Below, in pieces: positions 1 through 8,316 of a DNA stretch of 64,000 nt (the stretch's first letter is position 1; each line of letters begins with the position of its first letter). The position numbers and the translations under genes were made by a program. This DNA is from Neobacillus massiliamazoniensis. Its GTDB lineage: Bacteria > Bacillota > Bacilli > Bacillales > Cytobacillaceae. Under the pieces are notes generated by a model, which made no database searches, was not told the origin of the DNA, and saw only the letters and a program-made list of their open reading frames with translations. The stretch is taken from positions 186,001 to 250,000 of the forward strand of contig NZ_CVRB01000003.1 in NCBI RefSeq assembly GCF_001048695.1, given 5' to 3'.

Positions 1-1
1 G

Positions 2-118
2 AGAAAGCTTACTAGAGAGACACATGTTGAAGGAATCTGAGTTGTTCGAGTATATGGGGAGCTTAACTTGGAGAGATTGATCAAACGCTTATTGAAACGT
101 AAATCAATTATTGGGTAA
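2..118 (+). pseudogene. Possible C-terminal fragment of an unknown gene, cut by the window edge
   Basis: An open frame runs from base 2 to a TAA at 116-118 with one in-frame TGA at 38-40. The part after the TGA encodes a basic stretch (VYGELNLERLIKRLLKRK) that looks protein-like. I do not recognise the family. It could be a truncated gene or chance coding. The rest of 1-237 shows nothing else I can support. Confidence 0.2.
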
Positions 119-237
119 TACCGAGGAAGAGAGTTTCAATTCATTTGGAGCATCTTTTTTTTGCATATTTGTTGCAAAATTTAAATAGTAAGTTTAAAAA
201 CCAAAAACACTGAAATCGAAGACGTGGTGTATATATT

Positions 238-645
238 TTAATCGTCTACTTTTACCTTAATATCCCCGACAGTATCGATGTGAAGTTTTTCTTCCTTTAC
301 GGTATCATTAACCCGTTTTAGTTCTTCAAATTGCTTCTTAAATATGTCAACTTCCTCGAGGACCGTTGGATGCAAGCTTACCTCAATACGCACTTCACTC
401 AAAGGAATTCGTATGGTTTCCATTTGTGCATCAGTGTTACCTTTTGGATTTGCGATCTTTTTCTCAATGATAAGCTCTTCACGGGTTACAGGAACCGTAA
501 TTTGCTTCGCCTCGATATAGGTTTTTTTATATACCTTAACATCTGCTGTATCAACCCATTTCTTGCTTACCTGCATTTCCTCCTTATGTAGGTGGAACGT
601 TACATCTTCAGGATGGTTATGTTTTGAAATTTCCTTTTCGGGCAC
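238..645 (-). CDS. DUF2382 (YsnF/AvaK-like) domain protein
   Basis: A 135-residue protein from a GTG start at 645, chosen because GAGGGG lies 6-7 bases upstream of it; an ATG at 678 is in frame but has no good ribosome site. The sequence holds the repeated pattern of the DUF2382 family: a first half with HLHKEEMQVSKKWVDTADV followed by VPVTREELIIEKK, and a second half with IRIPLSEVRIEVS. In Bacillus and cyanobacteria such proteins (YsnF, AvaK) are associated with stress responses, but no biochemical activity is established. A second family member lies immediately upstream on the same strand, so the two are probably paralogues. It is soluble, highly charged, with no signal peptide or membrane segment. 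Confidence 0.8.
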   Translation of the reverse strand: MPEKEISKHNHPEDVTFHLHKEEMQVSKKWVDTADVKVYKKTYIEAKQITVPVTREELIIEKKIANPKGNTDAQMETIRIPLSEVRIEVSLHPTVLEEVDIFKKQFEELKRVNDTVKEEKLHIDTVGDIKVKVDD

Positions 646-659
646 ATTTATCCCCTCCA

Positions 660-708
660 TAAAAAAATGGTGAAACACCTATTCACAATTTGAAATGAAT
701 AGGTGTTT
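660..708 (-). terminator. Hairpin between the two DUF2382 genes
   Basis: A 13-bp perfect stem (AAACACCTATTCA at 673-685 with TGAATAGGTGTTT at 696-708). On the minus strand it follows the 715-1215 gene and is followed by a T-rich run, so it probably terminates that transcript at least partly before the 238-645 gene. Confidence 0.6.
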
Positions 709-714
709 TGATTT

Positions 715-1215
715 TTAGCTTTGATTTATATCGCTTAAGTCTGATTCATCGGTAATGATATCAACACTTCCAGTTGTATTTACATGAGCCTCTTCGCGTT
801 TGAGCGTCTCTTGAACGTGCTGAGTTTCCTCAACTTGACGTTTGGATGCAGTGATCTCCTCAGTCGTAACAGTATACTTGTTTACTTCTACTTCCTCCTG
901 GCTAACAGGAATATGGATGGTTTCTTCGGAGCTGATGGAGTCATCACTACGTTCATTATTTATCTTCCTTCTTTGTATGACAACTTCTTCGTGCATGACA
1001 GGTACATCGACGGATTTTTGTTCTTCAACAATATCTTTAGAGAGGACTACCTCACCAGCATCGACATTATTCTTCGAAATGTCTAATTCTTCCTTATGAA
1101 GCTGGAGTGATCCGTTCGTTTCAGGATCACGGGAAGCAGAACTCGTATCGTTCTCTTTAGTCCTTGTAGTGTTTTCTGTTTGGTCATCCCCGAATAGACC
1201 TAAAAAGTCGGCCAT
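715..1215 (-). CDS. DUF2382 (YsnF/AvaK-like) domain protein, second copy
   Basis: A 166-residue acidic protein with an ATG start at 1215 preceded by AAAGGGGGA. After a Ser/Thr/Asp-rich N-terminal tail of about 35 residues come two DUF2382 half-repeats: LHKEELDISKNNVDAGEVV with VPVMHEEVVIQRRK, then IHIPVSQEEVEVNKYTV with a VNTTG end. It shares architecture with the downstream 238-645 gene but is clearly diverged from it. Family members are tied to general stress in Bacillus (YsnF is sigma-B controlled). I could not find a convincing sigma-B promoter here. Function of the domain is unknown. Confidence 0.82.
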   Translation of the reverse strand: MADFLGLFGDDQTENTTRTKENDTSSASRDPETNGSLQLHKEELDISKNNVDAGEVVLSKDIVEEQKSVDVPVMHEEVVIQRRKINNERSDDSISSEETIHIPVSQEEVEVNKYTVTTEEITASKRQVEETQHVQETLKREEAHVNTTGSVDIITDESDLSDINQS

Positions 1216-1600
1216 AATAATCCCCCTTTAAGCTGATTTTGGGCAAGCCTTTTTATCATGTGTTAACGCGAGGTATTTATCCTAAAATTAATTGGATTAA
1301 TTAAATTTTTTGTTGATAAAAATAAAGAAGAAAAAATATTTTTTTGGTTCATTGGTAACCAGTTTGGTGGTTTGTTTTAGATTTTGGTCACCAATTTTTT
1401 TATGGTTTTATTTAGGATACTAATAACAGGAGAATGGCTCAAACGAACCGAGTAAAATATTTAGTTATGGTTGGTGAATAATAATCGCTTTTGTTCAAAA
1501 AAAACACTAAATCAAAGGAAATGCATGCTGCTAATTATTTAACAAGTGCCATATGTCTTACGGAATCAAGTTATTCATATTCCTATTTTTTTAAATTAAT
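1216..1600. other. Non-coding gap between divergent DUF2382 and azoreductase genes
   Basis: No convincing gene. A hairpin at about 1351-1390 pairs ATTGGTAACCA with TGGTCACCAAT and is followed by T7 on the plus strand, so it may be a terminator of a lost gene or a regulatory palindrome. Confidence 0.5.
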
Positions 1601-1603
1601 TTA

Positions 1604-1632
1604 TTGACGATTACCCTATTTTAATATATTAT
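1604..1632 (+). promoter_or_regulatory. Sigma-A-type promoter of the azoreductase gene
   Basis: TTGACG (1604-1609), 17-base spacer, TATTAT (1627-1632). It lies 46 bases before the ATG at 1678, which is preceded by AAAGGGAG. Confidence 0.65.
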
Positions 1633-1677
1633 GAATTTGAGATATTAATAACTGAGATAAAAGGGAGAATAGAAATT

Positions 1678-2307
1678 ATGAACATATTAGTTGTAAAAGC
1701 AAATAACCGACCAGCTTCCGAAGCTGTATCAAGTAAAATGTATGAGACATTTATGGAAAATGTTGAAGGTGTAAATGTATCTACATACGATGTTTTTGCA
1801 GAGGACATGCCTTACTTTGGCCAAGATTTATTCAATGCTTTTGGTAAAGTACAATCAGGAGCTGAGATGACTGATGTAGAACAACGCATTTTAGCTGCAA
1901 AACAGAAAGCAATGGATGCATTAGCTGCAGCAGACGTCGTTGTATTTGCTTTCCCACTATGGAACCTAACAATCCCAGCTAAATTACAAACGTTCTTCGA
2001 CTATGTTTTCCAATCAGGTTTCACATTCAAATATAACGAAAATGGTCAATTAGAAGGCTTAATGAAAGACAAAAAGGCTATTATTCTAAGTGCACGTGGA
2101 GGGATTTATTCAACACCAGAAGCAGCCCCAATGGAAATGGCTGCGACTTATGTTAAAAACGCTGTTAGCTTTTTCGGGATGGAAATTGTGAATGAAGTCA
2201 TTATCGAAGGTCATAACGCAATGCCTAACCAAGCTGAGACCATCATTGCAGAAGGCTTAGCAAAAGTGGCAGAAGTTGCAAAAAGATTTTCAGCAGTAAA
2301 AGCATAA
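1678..2307 (+). CDS. azoR: FMN-dependent NADH-azoreductase
   Basis: A 209-residue flavodoxin-fold protein of the AzoR / NAD(P)H dehydrogenase (quinone) family, the usual length for this family. It should use FMN and NADH to reduce quinones and azo compounds by two electrons, protecting against electrophile (thiol) stress. Seen directly: an N-terminal beta strand followed by the phosphate-binding region (VVKANNRPASEAVSSKM), the AFPLWNLTIPAKLQTFFDYV segment that packs on the isoalloxazine, and a later SARGGIY loop. Bacillus homologues (AzoR1/AzoR2) are induced by catechol and diamide stress through MarR-type regulators. No such regulator is adjacent here, and the gene sits alone between its own promoter and a terminator. 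Confidence 0.9.
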   Translation: MNILVVKANNRPASEAVSSKMYETFMENVEGVNVSTYDVFAEDMPYFGQDLFNAFGKVQSGAEMTDVEQRILAAKQKAMDALAAADVVVFAFPLWNLTIPAKLQTFFDYVFQSGFTFKYNENGQLEGLMKDKKAIILSARGGIYSTPEAAPMEMAATYVKNAVSFFGMEIVNEVIIEGHNAMPNQAETIIAEGLAKVAEVAKRFSAVKA

Positions 2308-2354
2308 GTTGGGGGCAGTTCCCCATTCAGCTAAAGATTAATGTATAAAAGTAG

Positions 2355-2385
2355 GGCAGAGGGAGAAATCTCTTTGCCTTTTTTG
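2355..2385 (+). terminator. Terminator after azoR
   Basis: GGCAGAGGGAGA pairs with TCTCTTTGCC, followed by T6. Confidence 0.75.
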
Positions 2386-2530
2386 TTGTATTTGCTATTT
2401 TTCTTGGGTAATCGGATTATCGTGTTGAAGTAGTTCAAAAAAAGAATTTCCATTTGAGCTTGAACCTTACGTAAGGTAATGTTTTATTATGGTCTTAACA
2501 ATAATTAAAATAATAGAAAGGAAAAATACT

Positions 2531-3400
2531 ATGGAGAATACAATTGTTAAGACACTAATATTTGATAAACATGTTCGTTTACTTTTTGTTGATAATACGA
2601 AATTGATTAATGAAATTCTTAGTCTGAACAAAATAACAAACAAAATTCTAAAACTTATATTAGGTAAAACTTTATCTGTTGTTAGTTTAATTTCTGGTAC
2701 CTTAAAAGGAGATCAAAGAATAAGTCTTCAAATGATAATGAGTGACCCAAAATATAAAGTTTTTGCTGATGCTGATGCACAAGGAAATGTTCGTGGGTAC
2801 CTCAATGGAGAATTATTGAAAGCTCCTTTTGATTTTATTACGAATGTATCGCTTGATCATCTTATTGGTCATAAAGGAACTATTCGTGTGATAAAAGGCT
2901 CTGCTATGAACCAATTTACAGGTATAACTGATATGCCTTACCGAAACATTGTTGATGACATTTCACATTATTTTAATCAAAGCGACCAAACTCAAACTTA
3001 TATTGGAGCCAATATTGGATTTGGAAATGATGGTCGCCTCCTTTTCAGTAATGCTGTATTTGCTCAATTACTTCCAGGTGCTCCACTTGGTCTTATTGAT
3101 GAAGTGAAGCACGTTTTTAATACAAATCAAGAGCTTTTTATTAATTTAAGGAATTTTATAGGGAATAATATTGAAGAAAAGCTGAGTGAGGTATTTACGG
3201 ATGTAAATGTTATAGGATATAGTTCCGTTCAATTTTTCTGCGGATGTTCAAAAGAAATGTTATATGGGATGCTTCATTCTTTAAACAAGAACGACTTAGA
3301 GCAAGCAATTAGTAATAAAGAGCTTATTGAAACAGTTTGTCAAATTTGTGGAAGGACATATACCTTTGGACAAAGTGAAATCCAAGGACTTCTTAAATAG
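2531..3400 (+). CDS. hslO: Hsp33 family redox-regulated chaperone (HslO-like)
   Basis: A 289-residue protein from the ATG at 2531, chosen because AGAAAGGA precedes it; an upstream ATG at 2489 has no ribosome site. Hsp33 is a cytoplasmic holdase kept inactive by zinc bound to four cysteines; oxidation releases zinc and unfolds the switch domain. The C-terminus shows the full signature: C237-x-C239, then 30 residues, then C270-x-x-C273. Length fits the family (about 290). It is probably an extra copy, since it is followed at once by a MerR-type regulator instead of sitting in the usual ftsH/cysK neighbourhood. The gene body is AT-rich. The MerR neighbour, starting about 48 bases downstream, is likely co-transcribed. 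Confidence 0.9.
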   Translation: MENTIVKTLIFDKHVRLLFVDNTKLINEILSLNKITNKILKLILGKTLSVVSLISGTLKGDQRISLQMIMSDPKYKVFADADAQGNVRGYLNGELLKAPFDFITNVSLDHLIGHKGTIRVIKGSAMNQFTGITDMPYRNIVDDISHYFNQSDQTQTYIGANIGFGNDGRLLFSNAVFAQLLPGAPLGLIDEVKHVFNTNQELFINLRNFIGNNIEEKLSEVFTDVNVIGYSSVQFFCGCSKEMLYGMLHSLNKNDLEQAISNKELIETVCQICGRTYTFGQSEIQGLLK

Positions 3401-3448
3401 AAATTTTAGAGGAGATTGGTAATTACATTTCAAAAGGATGTGACATGT

Positions 3449-4171
3449 GTGAAAGAATACTGGAAAGTAGGGGAGCTTGCAACATTAACGGGATTAACGA
3501 TTAGAACTTTAAGATATTATGATCAAATAAAATTATTTTCTCCCTCTCAATATTCAGAATCTGGACACCGTCTTTACACAAAATCGGATTTGACCAAACT
3601 ACAACAGATTTTAGCTTTAAAACAAATAGGTTTGTCTTTAGATGATATACAGGATGTAATGACGAACCTGGATAAAAATTCTGCTACAGACATTATTGAA
3701 ACTCAAATAACTCGTATAAAAAGAGATATACAAGTTCAACAGAAATTACTATATGAATTAGAAAGAGCTTTAATAACGATTCGCAGTAAAAATATAATGT
3801 CCGTAGAAGAAATAACAAAATTACTAGGGGTAATGAAAATATATCAAGAAAAATACTTTACAAAAGAGCAATTAGACATCATGAAAAACTATTATGATAA
3901 TACTAATGCAGACGCTTTAAAAGAAGTAGAGCAAGAGTTTAAAATAATATTAGAGAAAATTCGATTAGAAATAGAAAAAGGCACATCCGCTAAGAATAGT
4001 AAGGTGCAAGAATTGGCAAAAAAATGGAGTGATATTGTTTACTCATTCACAGGCAACGACCAAGATATAACGAAACAAGCTGAAAAATTCCATAACGAAA
4101 ACCCTGGAAATGAGTTGCAATTTGGGATGGACACCGAAGTTTATAAATATATAAAGAAAGCATTAGAATGA
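3449..4171 (+). CDS. MerR family regulator with TipAS-type ligand domain
   Basis: A 240-residue regulator from the GTG at 3449, preceded by AAAAGGATG; TTG at 3416 is in frame but sits too close to GAGGAG. The first 70 residues are a MerR winged helix (VGELATLTGLTIRTLRYYDQ), followed by a long dimerisation coiled coil (about residues 75-125) and a C-terminal domain like the antibiotic-binding TipAS domain (ending in EKFHNENPGNELQFGMDTEV). TipA-type proteins activate genes when bound by thiopeptides or other drugs. It is in the same orientation as, and just after, the Hsp33 gene, so the pair may be an operon. The ligand is unknown. Confidence 0.82.
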   Translation: MKEYWKVGELATLTGLTIRTLRYYDQIKLFSPSQYSESGHRLYTKSDLTKLQQILALKQIGLSLDDIQDVMTNLDKNSATDIIETQITRIKRDIQVQQKLLYELERALITIRSKNIMSVEEITKLLGVMKIYQEKYFTKEQLDIMKNYYDNTNADALKEVEQEFKIILEKIRLEIEKGTSAKNSKVQELAKKWSDIVYSFTGNDQDITKQAEKFHNENPGNELQFGMDTEVYKYIKKALE

Positions 4172-4212
4172 AAAATACCATTCTTCACTTATATTGAGTA
4201 AATGTAAATGAT

Positions 4213-4235
4213 AAGCTGTTAGACAGCTTTTTTTA
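4213..4235 (+). terminator. Terminator after the hsp33-merR pair
   Basis: AAGCTG / CAGCTT stem with a 5-base loop, followed by T7. Confidence 0.7.
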
Positions 4236-4317
4236 TTTTGTTATACAATGGCAAATAAAGGGAAAATAAAAATGTAAGACAATATGCTTAACATCCAGAA
4301 TCTATTCCCCCGACTTT

Positions 4318-4395
4318 TCACAAACTGCTTATGAAAAAGTATATGGTGCTGACTTTTCCACACTGTCTAAGCTAATAGATGAGGGTTCTTTTTAA
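4318..4395 (+). pseudogene. C-terminal fragment of an unknown protein
   Basis: A short frame reads TAYEKVYGADFSTLSKLIDE and stops at TAA within a palindrome (GAGGGTT / AACCCTC, about 4381-4400). It has no start or ribosome site and looks like the tail of a lost gene. I do not recognise the family. The rest of 4236-4570 has no gene I can support. Confidence 0.3.
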
Positions 4396-4668
4396 CCCTC
4401 TATCCACACTATTTTCCGATTACCTGTTTTTCTTTTGCATCACTAGTACTTTACTGATCGGGTATTAAAATGGAGAGGTGTTAGGTGGTTTAATTATAAA
4501 ATTTTTATTTTACAAGAATTTTATAGAATAATAGGAAACCTACTCCAATTTACTTGTGATAATGTATAAATTCAAACTAGCCCGCAAGCCCCCGCCTTCA
4601 GGTGTGGGGATAGGGCATTTTTAATCAAAAGTAGTTTATTTGATTTAGTTGTATGGTATAATTTACCT

Positions 4669-5072
4669 ATGGAAAGTTATATGAAGTACAAGTCAAATAA
4701 TAATGTCGTTTATTCCTGTAAGTATCATGTTGTATGGAGTCCAAAGTATCGGAGAAATGTTTTAGTTGAAGAAGTAGATGAAAGACTCAAATCTATTCTC
4801 TTTGAAGTGGCCAATGGAGTGAAAGCGGAGATTATCGAATTAGAAGTCATGCCCGACCACGTTCACCTTTTAGTCGAGGTAGACCTCAATTTGGTATCAA
4901 CAAATTGGTTCGCCATTTAAAAGGGGTTTCTTCCCATATTCTTCGCAAAGAATTTCCTTGGCTAAAAAGCCGTATTCCTTCTCTTTGGACAAACAGTTAT
5001 TTTGTTTCCACCGTTGGTGGAACTACTTTGGATGTAGTGAAACAATACATTGAAAATCAGAAAGGAGTTTAA
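4669..5072 (+). pseudogene. tnpA: IS200/IS605 transposase TnpA (HUH, Y1), frameshifted
   Basis: The N-terminal part (83 residues, to 4920) ends early, but the protein continues in another frame to TAA at 5070-5072. The break is near 4880: GTAGACCTCAATTT would read on as PQFGINKLVRHLKGVSSHIL if one C were restored. Both catalytic features are present, on opposite sides of the break: the metal-binding HVH of PDHVHLL and the nucleophilic tyrosine in VKQYIENQK. Intact, the protein would cut and rejoin single-stranded ends at the subterminal hairpins. A sequencing error in a short C run is possible, otherwise the gene is dead. It ends 6 bases before tnpB, so the two were co-transcribed. Confidence 0.85.
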
Positions 5073-5078
5073 AAGGAT

Positions 5079-6491
5079 ATGTCAGAAGAAGAAAAACGAG
5101 AATCCACCCCTACTTTTACCGCTACGATTCGCTTAAAAACCCCTCCTAAACAAGTAAAACATCTTCTGATGCTATCCGATTGTGCAAGGCAATTGTATAA
5201 TGCTTGTTTAGGAGAAGGGATAAAACGACTTCACCGCCTTCAACACACGACCCTCTACCGAGAAACAGTTCAACTCCCTAAAACAAAGAAGTTTAAAACA
5301 CAGCGTTCTTCTCAATTTAAATTTTTAAATGAAACCTTTGGATTTAAAGATTTATTCAATGCTTTTGGAATTAAAACGAAGAATGATTCAAAGTTTATAG
5401 TCGAACATCTTGGTACGCATGTTTGCCAAAAAATAGCGACAAGAGCCTTTAAAGCGGTACAAAAAGTAGCTTTAAAACAGGCGAAACGGGTCTTTTTCAA
5501 GTCAAAAGGTGAGTTTGTTTCTTTTGAAGGAAAAAACAATGAAACCTTTCTTACCTATTCCAATGGGTATGTATTCATCGGGGATATGACGTTAAAATGC
5601 CTAATTAACCCAAAGGATAAATGGCTTCAACATGCTCTACAGCATCGAGTGAAATTTTGCCGGATCATTTCTAAAATCATTAAAGGAAATCCACACTTTT
5701 ATGTTCAGCTAATTTTAGAAGGATACCCCTATCAGAAGGTCAAAATGGGAGACGAGACAATGGGATTAGATATTGGTCCTTCCACGATTGCCATGGTATC
5801 GGACACAAAAGCGGAACTGAAAGAGTTTTGTAAAAAAGTGGTAAAGATAGATAAGGAAAAACGGGTAATTCAACGAAGGCTAGATCGTCAACGAAAAGCC
5901 AACAATCCGCAACATTACAATGTGAATGGAACCATCAAGAAAGGCAAAAAGGTATGGAAAAACTCCAAACGCTATATTAAGACAAAAAATGAGTTGGCAG
6001 AAATGGAACGGAAGTTAGCGGAGACCAGAAAAATGCTTCATGGATGGGAAACTAACCGAGTCATTGAAAGGGCAAATACCGTAAAATTAGAAAAGTTGTC
6101 GTATATTGCCTTTCAAAAACTCTATGGCAAGAGCGTGGGAAGAAAAGCCCCGAGTATGTTTGTCAAAATGTTAAAGCGGAAAATGATGGCTTATGGCGGA
6201 ACCGTACAGGAATTTTCCACTTACTCTACCAAACTATCACAAACCTGTTTATGTGGAACAATAAAGAAAAAGCGATTGAAGGACAGATGGCATGTCTGTG
6301 AATGCGGAATCCACGCCCAACGAGATTTGTTTAGTGCTTTTTTAGCTAAACACGTTACCAAGTCCCATAAGTTATCGTTAAAAGAAGCCAAAAAGGAATG
6401 GGATAAAATCAAACCCTTGTTAGAAACTTGCGTCAGTGATTTAAAAGAAATGAAGAAAGAAAGGAAATTAATTTCTACGTTTGGAGTCTAA
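5079..6491 (+). CDS. tnpB: TnpB RNA-guided endonuclease of the IS605 element
   Basis: A 470-residue TnpB, the ancestor-like relative of Cas12. Start ATG at 5079 follows AAAGGAG at the end of tnpA. Order of parts: N-terminal helix-turn-helix and wedge-type region (about 1-190), then a split RuvC nuclease. RuvC-I is GLDIGPSTIAM (Asp near 231), RuvC-II is VKLEKLSY (Glu near 338), a zinc-ribbon-like CLCG...CECG follows, and RuvC-III is QRDLFSAFLA (Asp near 416). All three acidic residues are present, so it should be able to cut DNA. In this family the guide is an RNA from the right end of the element and cleavage helps retain the element at the donor site. The reading frame is undamaged although tnpA is broken. 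Confidence 0.9.
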   Translation: MSEEEKRESTPTFTATIRLKTPPKQVKHLLMLSDCARQLYNACLGEGIKRLHRLQHTTLYRETVQLPKTKKFKTQRSSQFKFLNETFGFKDLFNAFGIKTKNDSKFIVEHLGTHVCQKIATRAFKAVQKVALKQAKRVFFKSKGEFVSFEGKNNETFLTYSNGYVFIGDMTLKCLINPKDKWLQHALQHRVKFCRIISKIIKGNPHFYVQLILEGYPYQKVKMGDETMGLDIGPSTIAMVSDTKAELKEFCKKVVKIDKEKRVIQRRLDRQRKANNPQHYNVNGTIKKGKKVWKNSKRYIKTKNELAEMERKLAETRKMLHGWETNRVIERANTVKLEKLSYIAFQKLYGKSVGRKAPSMFVKMLKRKMMAYGGTVQEFSTYSTKLSQTCLCGTIKKKRLKDRWHVCECGIHAQRDLFSAFLAKHVTKSHKLSLKEAKKEWDKIKPLLETCVSDLKEMKKERKLISTFGV

Positions 6492-6712
6492 AATAATAAA
6501 CAACGGTGTAGACACGCTCCGTGGGTCAATAAGCTGTGAGATGGAAGGAAATCCAACCACACGAACGAAGTTCGTCAGAACGGTTTCGACCTAAAAAGTT
6601 TCATTAGGCAAAGGTGATGCCAAGCCTCTTTCTTTTCGCATTTAGGTTTGGAGAGCCAAAGTTGGTATGAAATAGAACCCCCTGCCTTCAGGCATGGGGA
6701 GTGTCAGAGACG
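6492..6712 (+). ncRNA. Probable omega RNA (reRNA) scaffold at the IS right end
   Basis: The 220 bases after tnpB are non-coding, rich in short inverted repeats (for example ACGAACGAAGTTCGT near 6561) and end in the right-end hairpin and GGGGAGTGTCA. This is the position and layout of IS605 omega RNAs, whose 3-prime guide is copied from the flanking DNA just past the right end, here about 6710-6727. Inferred from family knowledge; the exact boundary is uncertain. Confidence 0.65.
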
Positions 6713-6739
6713 ATTCATTATGAAGAAACCAATTTTAAA

Positions 6740-7036
6740 ATCGCATAAACAAGCGAACTAATCACTACCGTATTCGGGCGGATACAGTTTGTGTAGGAAT
6801 TGTTAGTCAAACTAGGCAAGAGTTTTTAGATTGAGCTGCTGTTATGGCACCTTTTATTATTTGATGTCAAAATTAGGTATTGCTTTAGGACAAGGCAAAA
6901 AGATATATCTTTACTCTACGAACAAAGAAGTTAATAACTTTGAAACTACAACTAAATTTTTCATTTGTCGTTGATAAAGTTATTGGAAATATAGATGATT
7001 TTTTAGAAAAAGTAACTAATAAAGAAGGTTGTTAAG
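6740..7036 (+). pseudogene. Decayed nucleoside 2-deoxyribosyltransferase-like gene
   Basis: Two overlapping frames spell out one protein: SKLGIALGQGKKIYLYSTNK then EVNNFETTTKFF (6864-6955), continuing after a frameshift as VVDKVIGNIDDFLEKVTNKE to TAA at 7033-7035. The ELGIA-type helix, KKIYLYS strand and F(D/E)DFL end match nucleoside deoxyribosyltransferase-fold proteins. The 5-prime part (CVGIVSQTRQEFLD) is broken by stops. It lies directly right of the IS605 element, so part of it may supply the TnpB guide sequence. Confidence 0.45.
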
Positions 7037-7062
7037 CTTACAGGAGCTTTTGTACAATAAAA

Positions 7063-7169
7063 GATTGCGAAGAATTGTACTGAAGTTAACGGATGCTATA
7101 CTTCAAGATGGGACGCTACGGTGACCCCATCTTTTTTGTTCTTCAACTTAAGGTCGGGTTTAGTTAAAG
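7063..7169. repeat. Dispersed intergenic repeat, family A, with terminator hairpin
   Basis: Begins GATTGCGAAGAATTGTAC and continues TGAAGTTAACGGATGCT, then a hairpin (AAGATGGG 7105-7112 with CCCATCTT 7126-7133 and T6) and a tail TCTTCAACTTAAGG. The same order of blocks recurs at many intergenic sites in this window (see findings). Here it doubles as a strong terminator on the plus strand. Confidence 0.65.
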
Positions 7170-7556
7170 AAACAACAAAGAATTATTTTAGATAGAAAAT
7201 AAAAATGAATATTAAAAAATTCTTATCTTAATCAGAATAAGATTTTTTTTGGAAATGTTTTATTCAAAACACGTAATAAGACCGTAAACTTTTATATTAT
7301 ATTTAATTGTTAAAAAATGTGAATTTTAATAGTCTGGATAAAAAGCCATTGCTAACAGGCAGTTAGTTAAGAAAAGGGAATTGTATATAAAATTTCTAAT
7401 ATAATGTAAAATCAAGAAATAAAAGAGTCGTAAGGTGGAAGTAAAGTCGATAGAAATATACTCTTAATAAAGAAGATAATAATGAAATTGGAAATTATTA
7501 TTCAATTTCTTGATTTGCCTTTTGAATTATTGCAATTAAATCAGATGAATGATATG
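7170..7556. other. Non-coding gap upstream of the DinB gene
   Basis: AT-rich, no convincing gene on either strand. Contains the untranslated region of the DinB gene, ending in the ribosome site GGAGGAG at 7556-7562. Confidence 0.4.
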
Positions 7557-7573
7557 GAGGAGTGGGGAAAAGT

Positions 7574-8062
7574 ATGATTCGTGCTATAGATGTTTTATCT
7601 GATCAGTTGTTAGCAAATGCTAATGACCCTAGCTGGTATCTACCATTTTCAGACTCAGTAGAAAATTTGTCAGAAGAAGAAGCATTATGGAAGCCTAATG
7701 AACATAGTAATAGTATCGCTGAAATAGTGCAGCATCTACTTTATTGGAATGAAACTTGGCAAACTAGATATCAAAAATCTCATTTCAATGCTGTACCTTC
7801 CATAGGAAATAATAATAACAGCTTTATCATTCCAGAAAATCAAACATTTAATGATTTAAAAGAAGGATTATTAAAGGTTTTATTACAGTGGCAAGATCTA
7901 CTTACAGAAGAAAAAATCGAAAGCAATGTAAATGGTTTCCCTGTACCTGCCCAATGGTGGGCGATACTTGGAAATGTAGCAACTCATAACGCTTATCATA
8001 TTGGTCAAATCATTTATATTCGGAAGCAGCAAAAAAGTTGGAAAGTAAATGCTGGAGAATAG
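7574..8062 (+). CDS. DinB family protein
   Basis: A 162-residue four-helix-bundle protein from ATG 7574 (GGAGGAG about 11 bases upstream; a GTG at 7562 overlaps the ribosome site). DinB/YfiT-like proteins bind a divalent metal through three histidines and include thiol-dependent S-transferases that use bacillithiol. The candidates are visible: the His of AEIVQHLLYWNETW, and H-NAYH in ATHNAYHIGQIIYIRKQ near the C-terminus, a hallmark of the family. Substrate is unknown. It stands alone between non-coding gaps. Confidence 0.85.
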   Translation: MIRAIDVLSDQLLANANDPSWYLPFSDSVENLSEEEALWKPNEHSNSIAEIVQHLLYWNETWQTRYQKSHFNAVPSIGNNNNSFIIPENQTFNDLKEGLLKVLLQWQDLLTEEKIESNVNGFPVPAQWWAILGNVATHNAYHIGQIIYIRKQQKSWKVNAGE

Positions 8063-8274
8063 GAATTCAATAACATCTTTGAATAAATCTTCCTTAATCA
8101 ATCGCTTTATGGGGGAAGAATCACAGAAATGATCAAACTATTTTATTAACAAATGATTCAATTGAATATATTAAGAGTGTATTTTAATCAAACATTAATC
8201 TTCAGTTTATTGCAGGAAGGACAGGACATCTAATTTCAGCTGAGGAAATTGAAGTGGAATCCATTAGCGTAGTG

Positions 8275-8304
8275 AAAAGCTGCTGAATGTTCAGCAGCTT
8301 TTTA
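8275..8304. terminator. Bidirectional terminator between dinB-like gene and ABC exporter
   Basis: A 12-bp perfect stem (AAAGCTGCTGAA / TTCAGCAGCTTT) with T-runs on both strands. Serves the minus-strand ABC gene, whose stop is at 8317. The 8063-8274 stretch holds only a short frame (GHLISAEEIEVESISVVKSC) that may be a protein remnant. Confidence 0.8.
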
Positions 8305-8316
8305 AATCAAATAATT

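Larger units (their letters stand above)
4575..6712 (+). mobile_element. IS200/IS605 family insertion sequence (tnpA defective, tnpB intact)
   Basis: The element contains an HUH transposase gene, a tnpB gene and subterminal imperfect palindromes at both ends. The left-end palindrome is CCCCCGCCTTCAGGTGTGGGG at about 4588-4608, the right-end one is CCCCCTGCCTTCAGGCATGG at about 6680-6701. These are the single-strand hairpins recognised by Y1 transposases. Exact cleavage points cannot be fixed without an empty site; IS605 elements make no target duplication. Because TnpA carries a frameshift, autonomous movement is doubtful. Confidence 0.85.
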
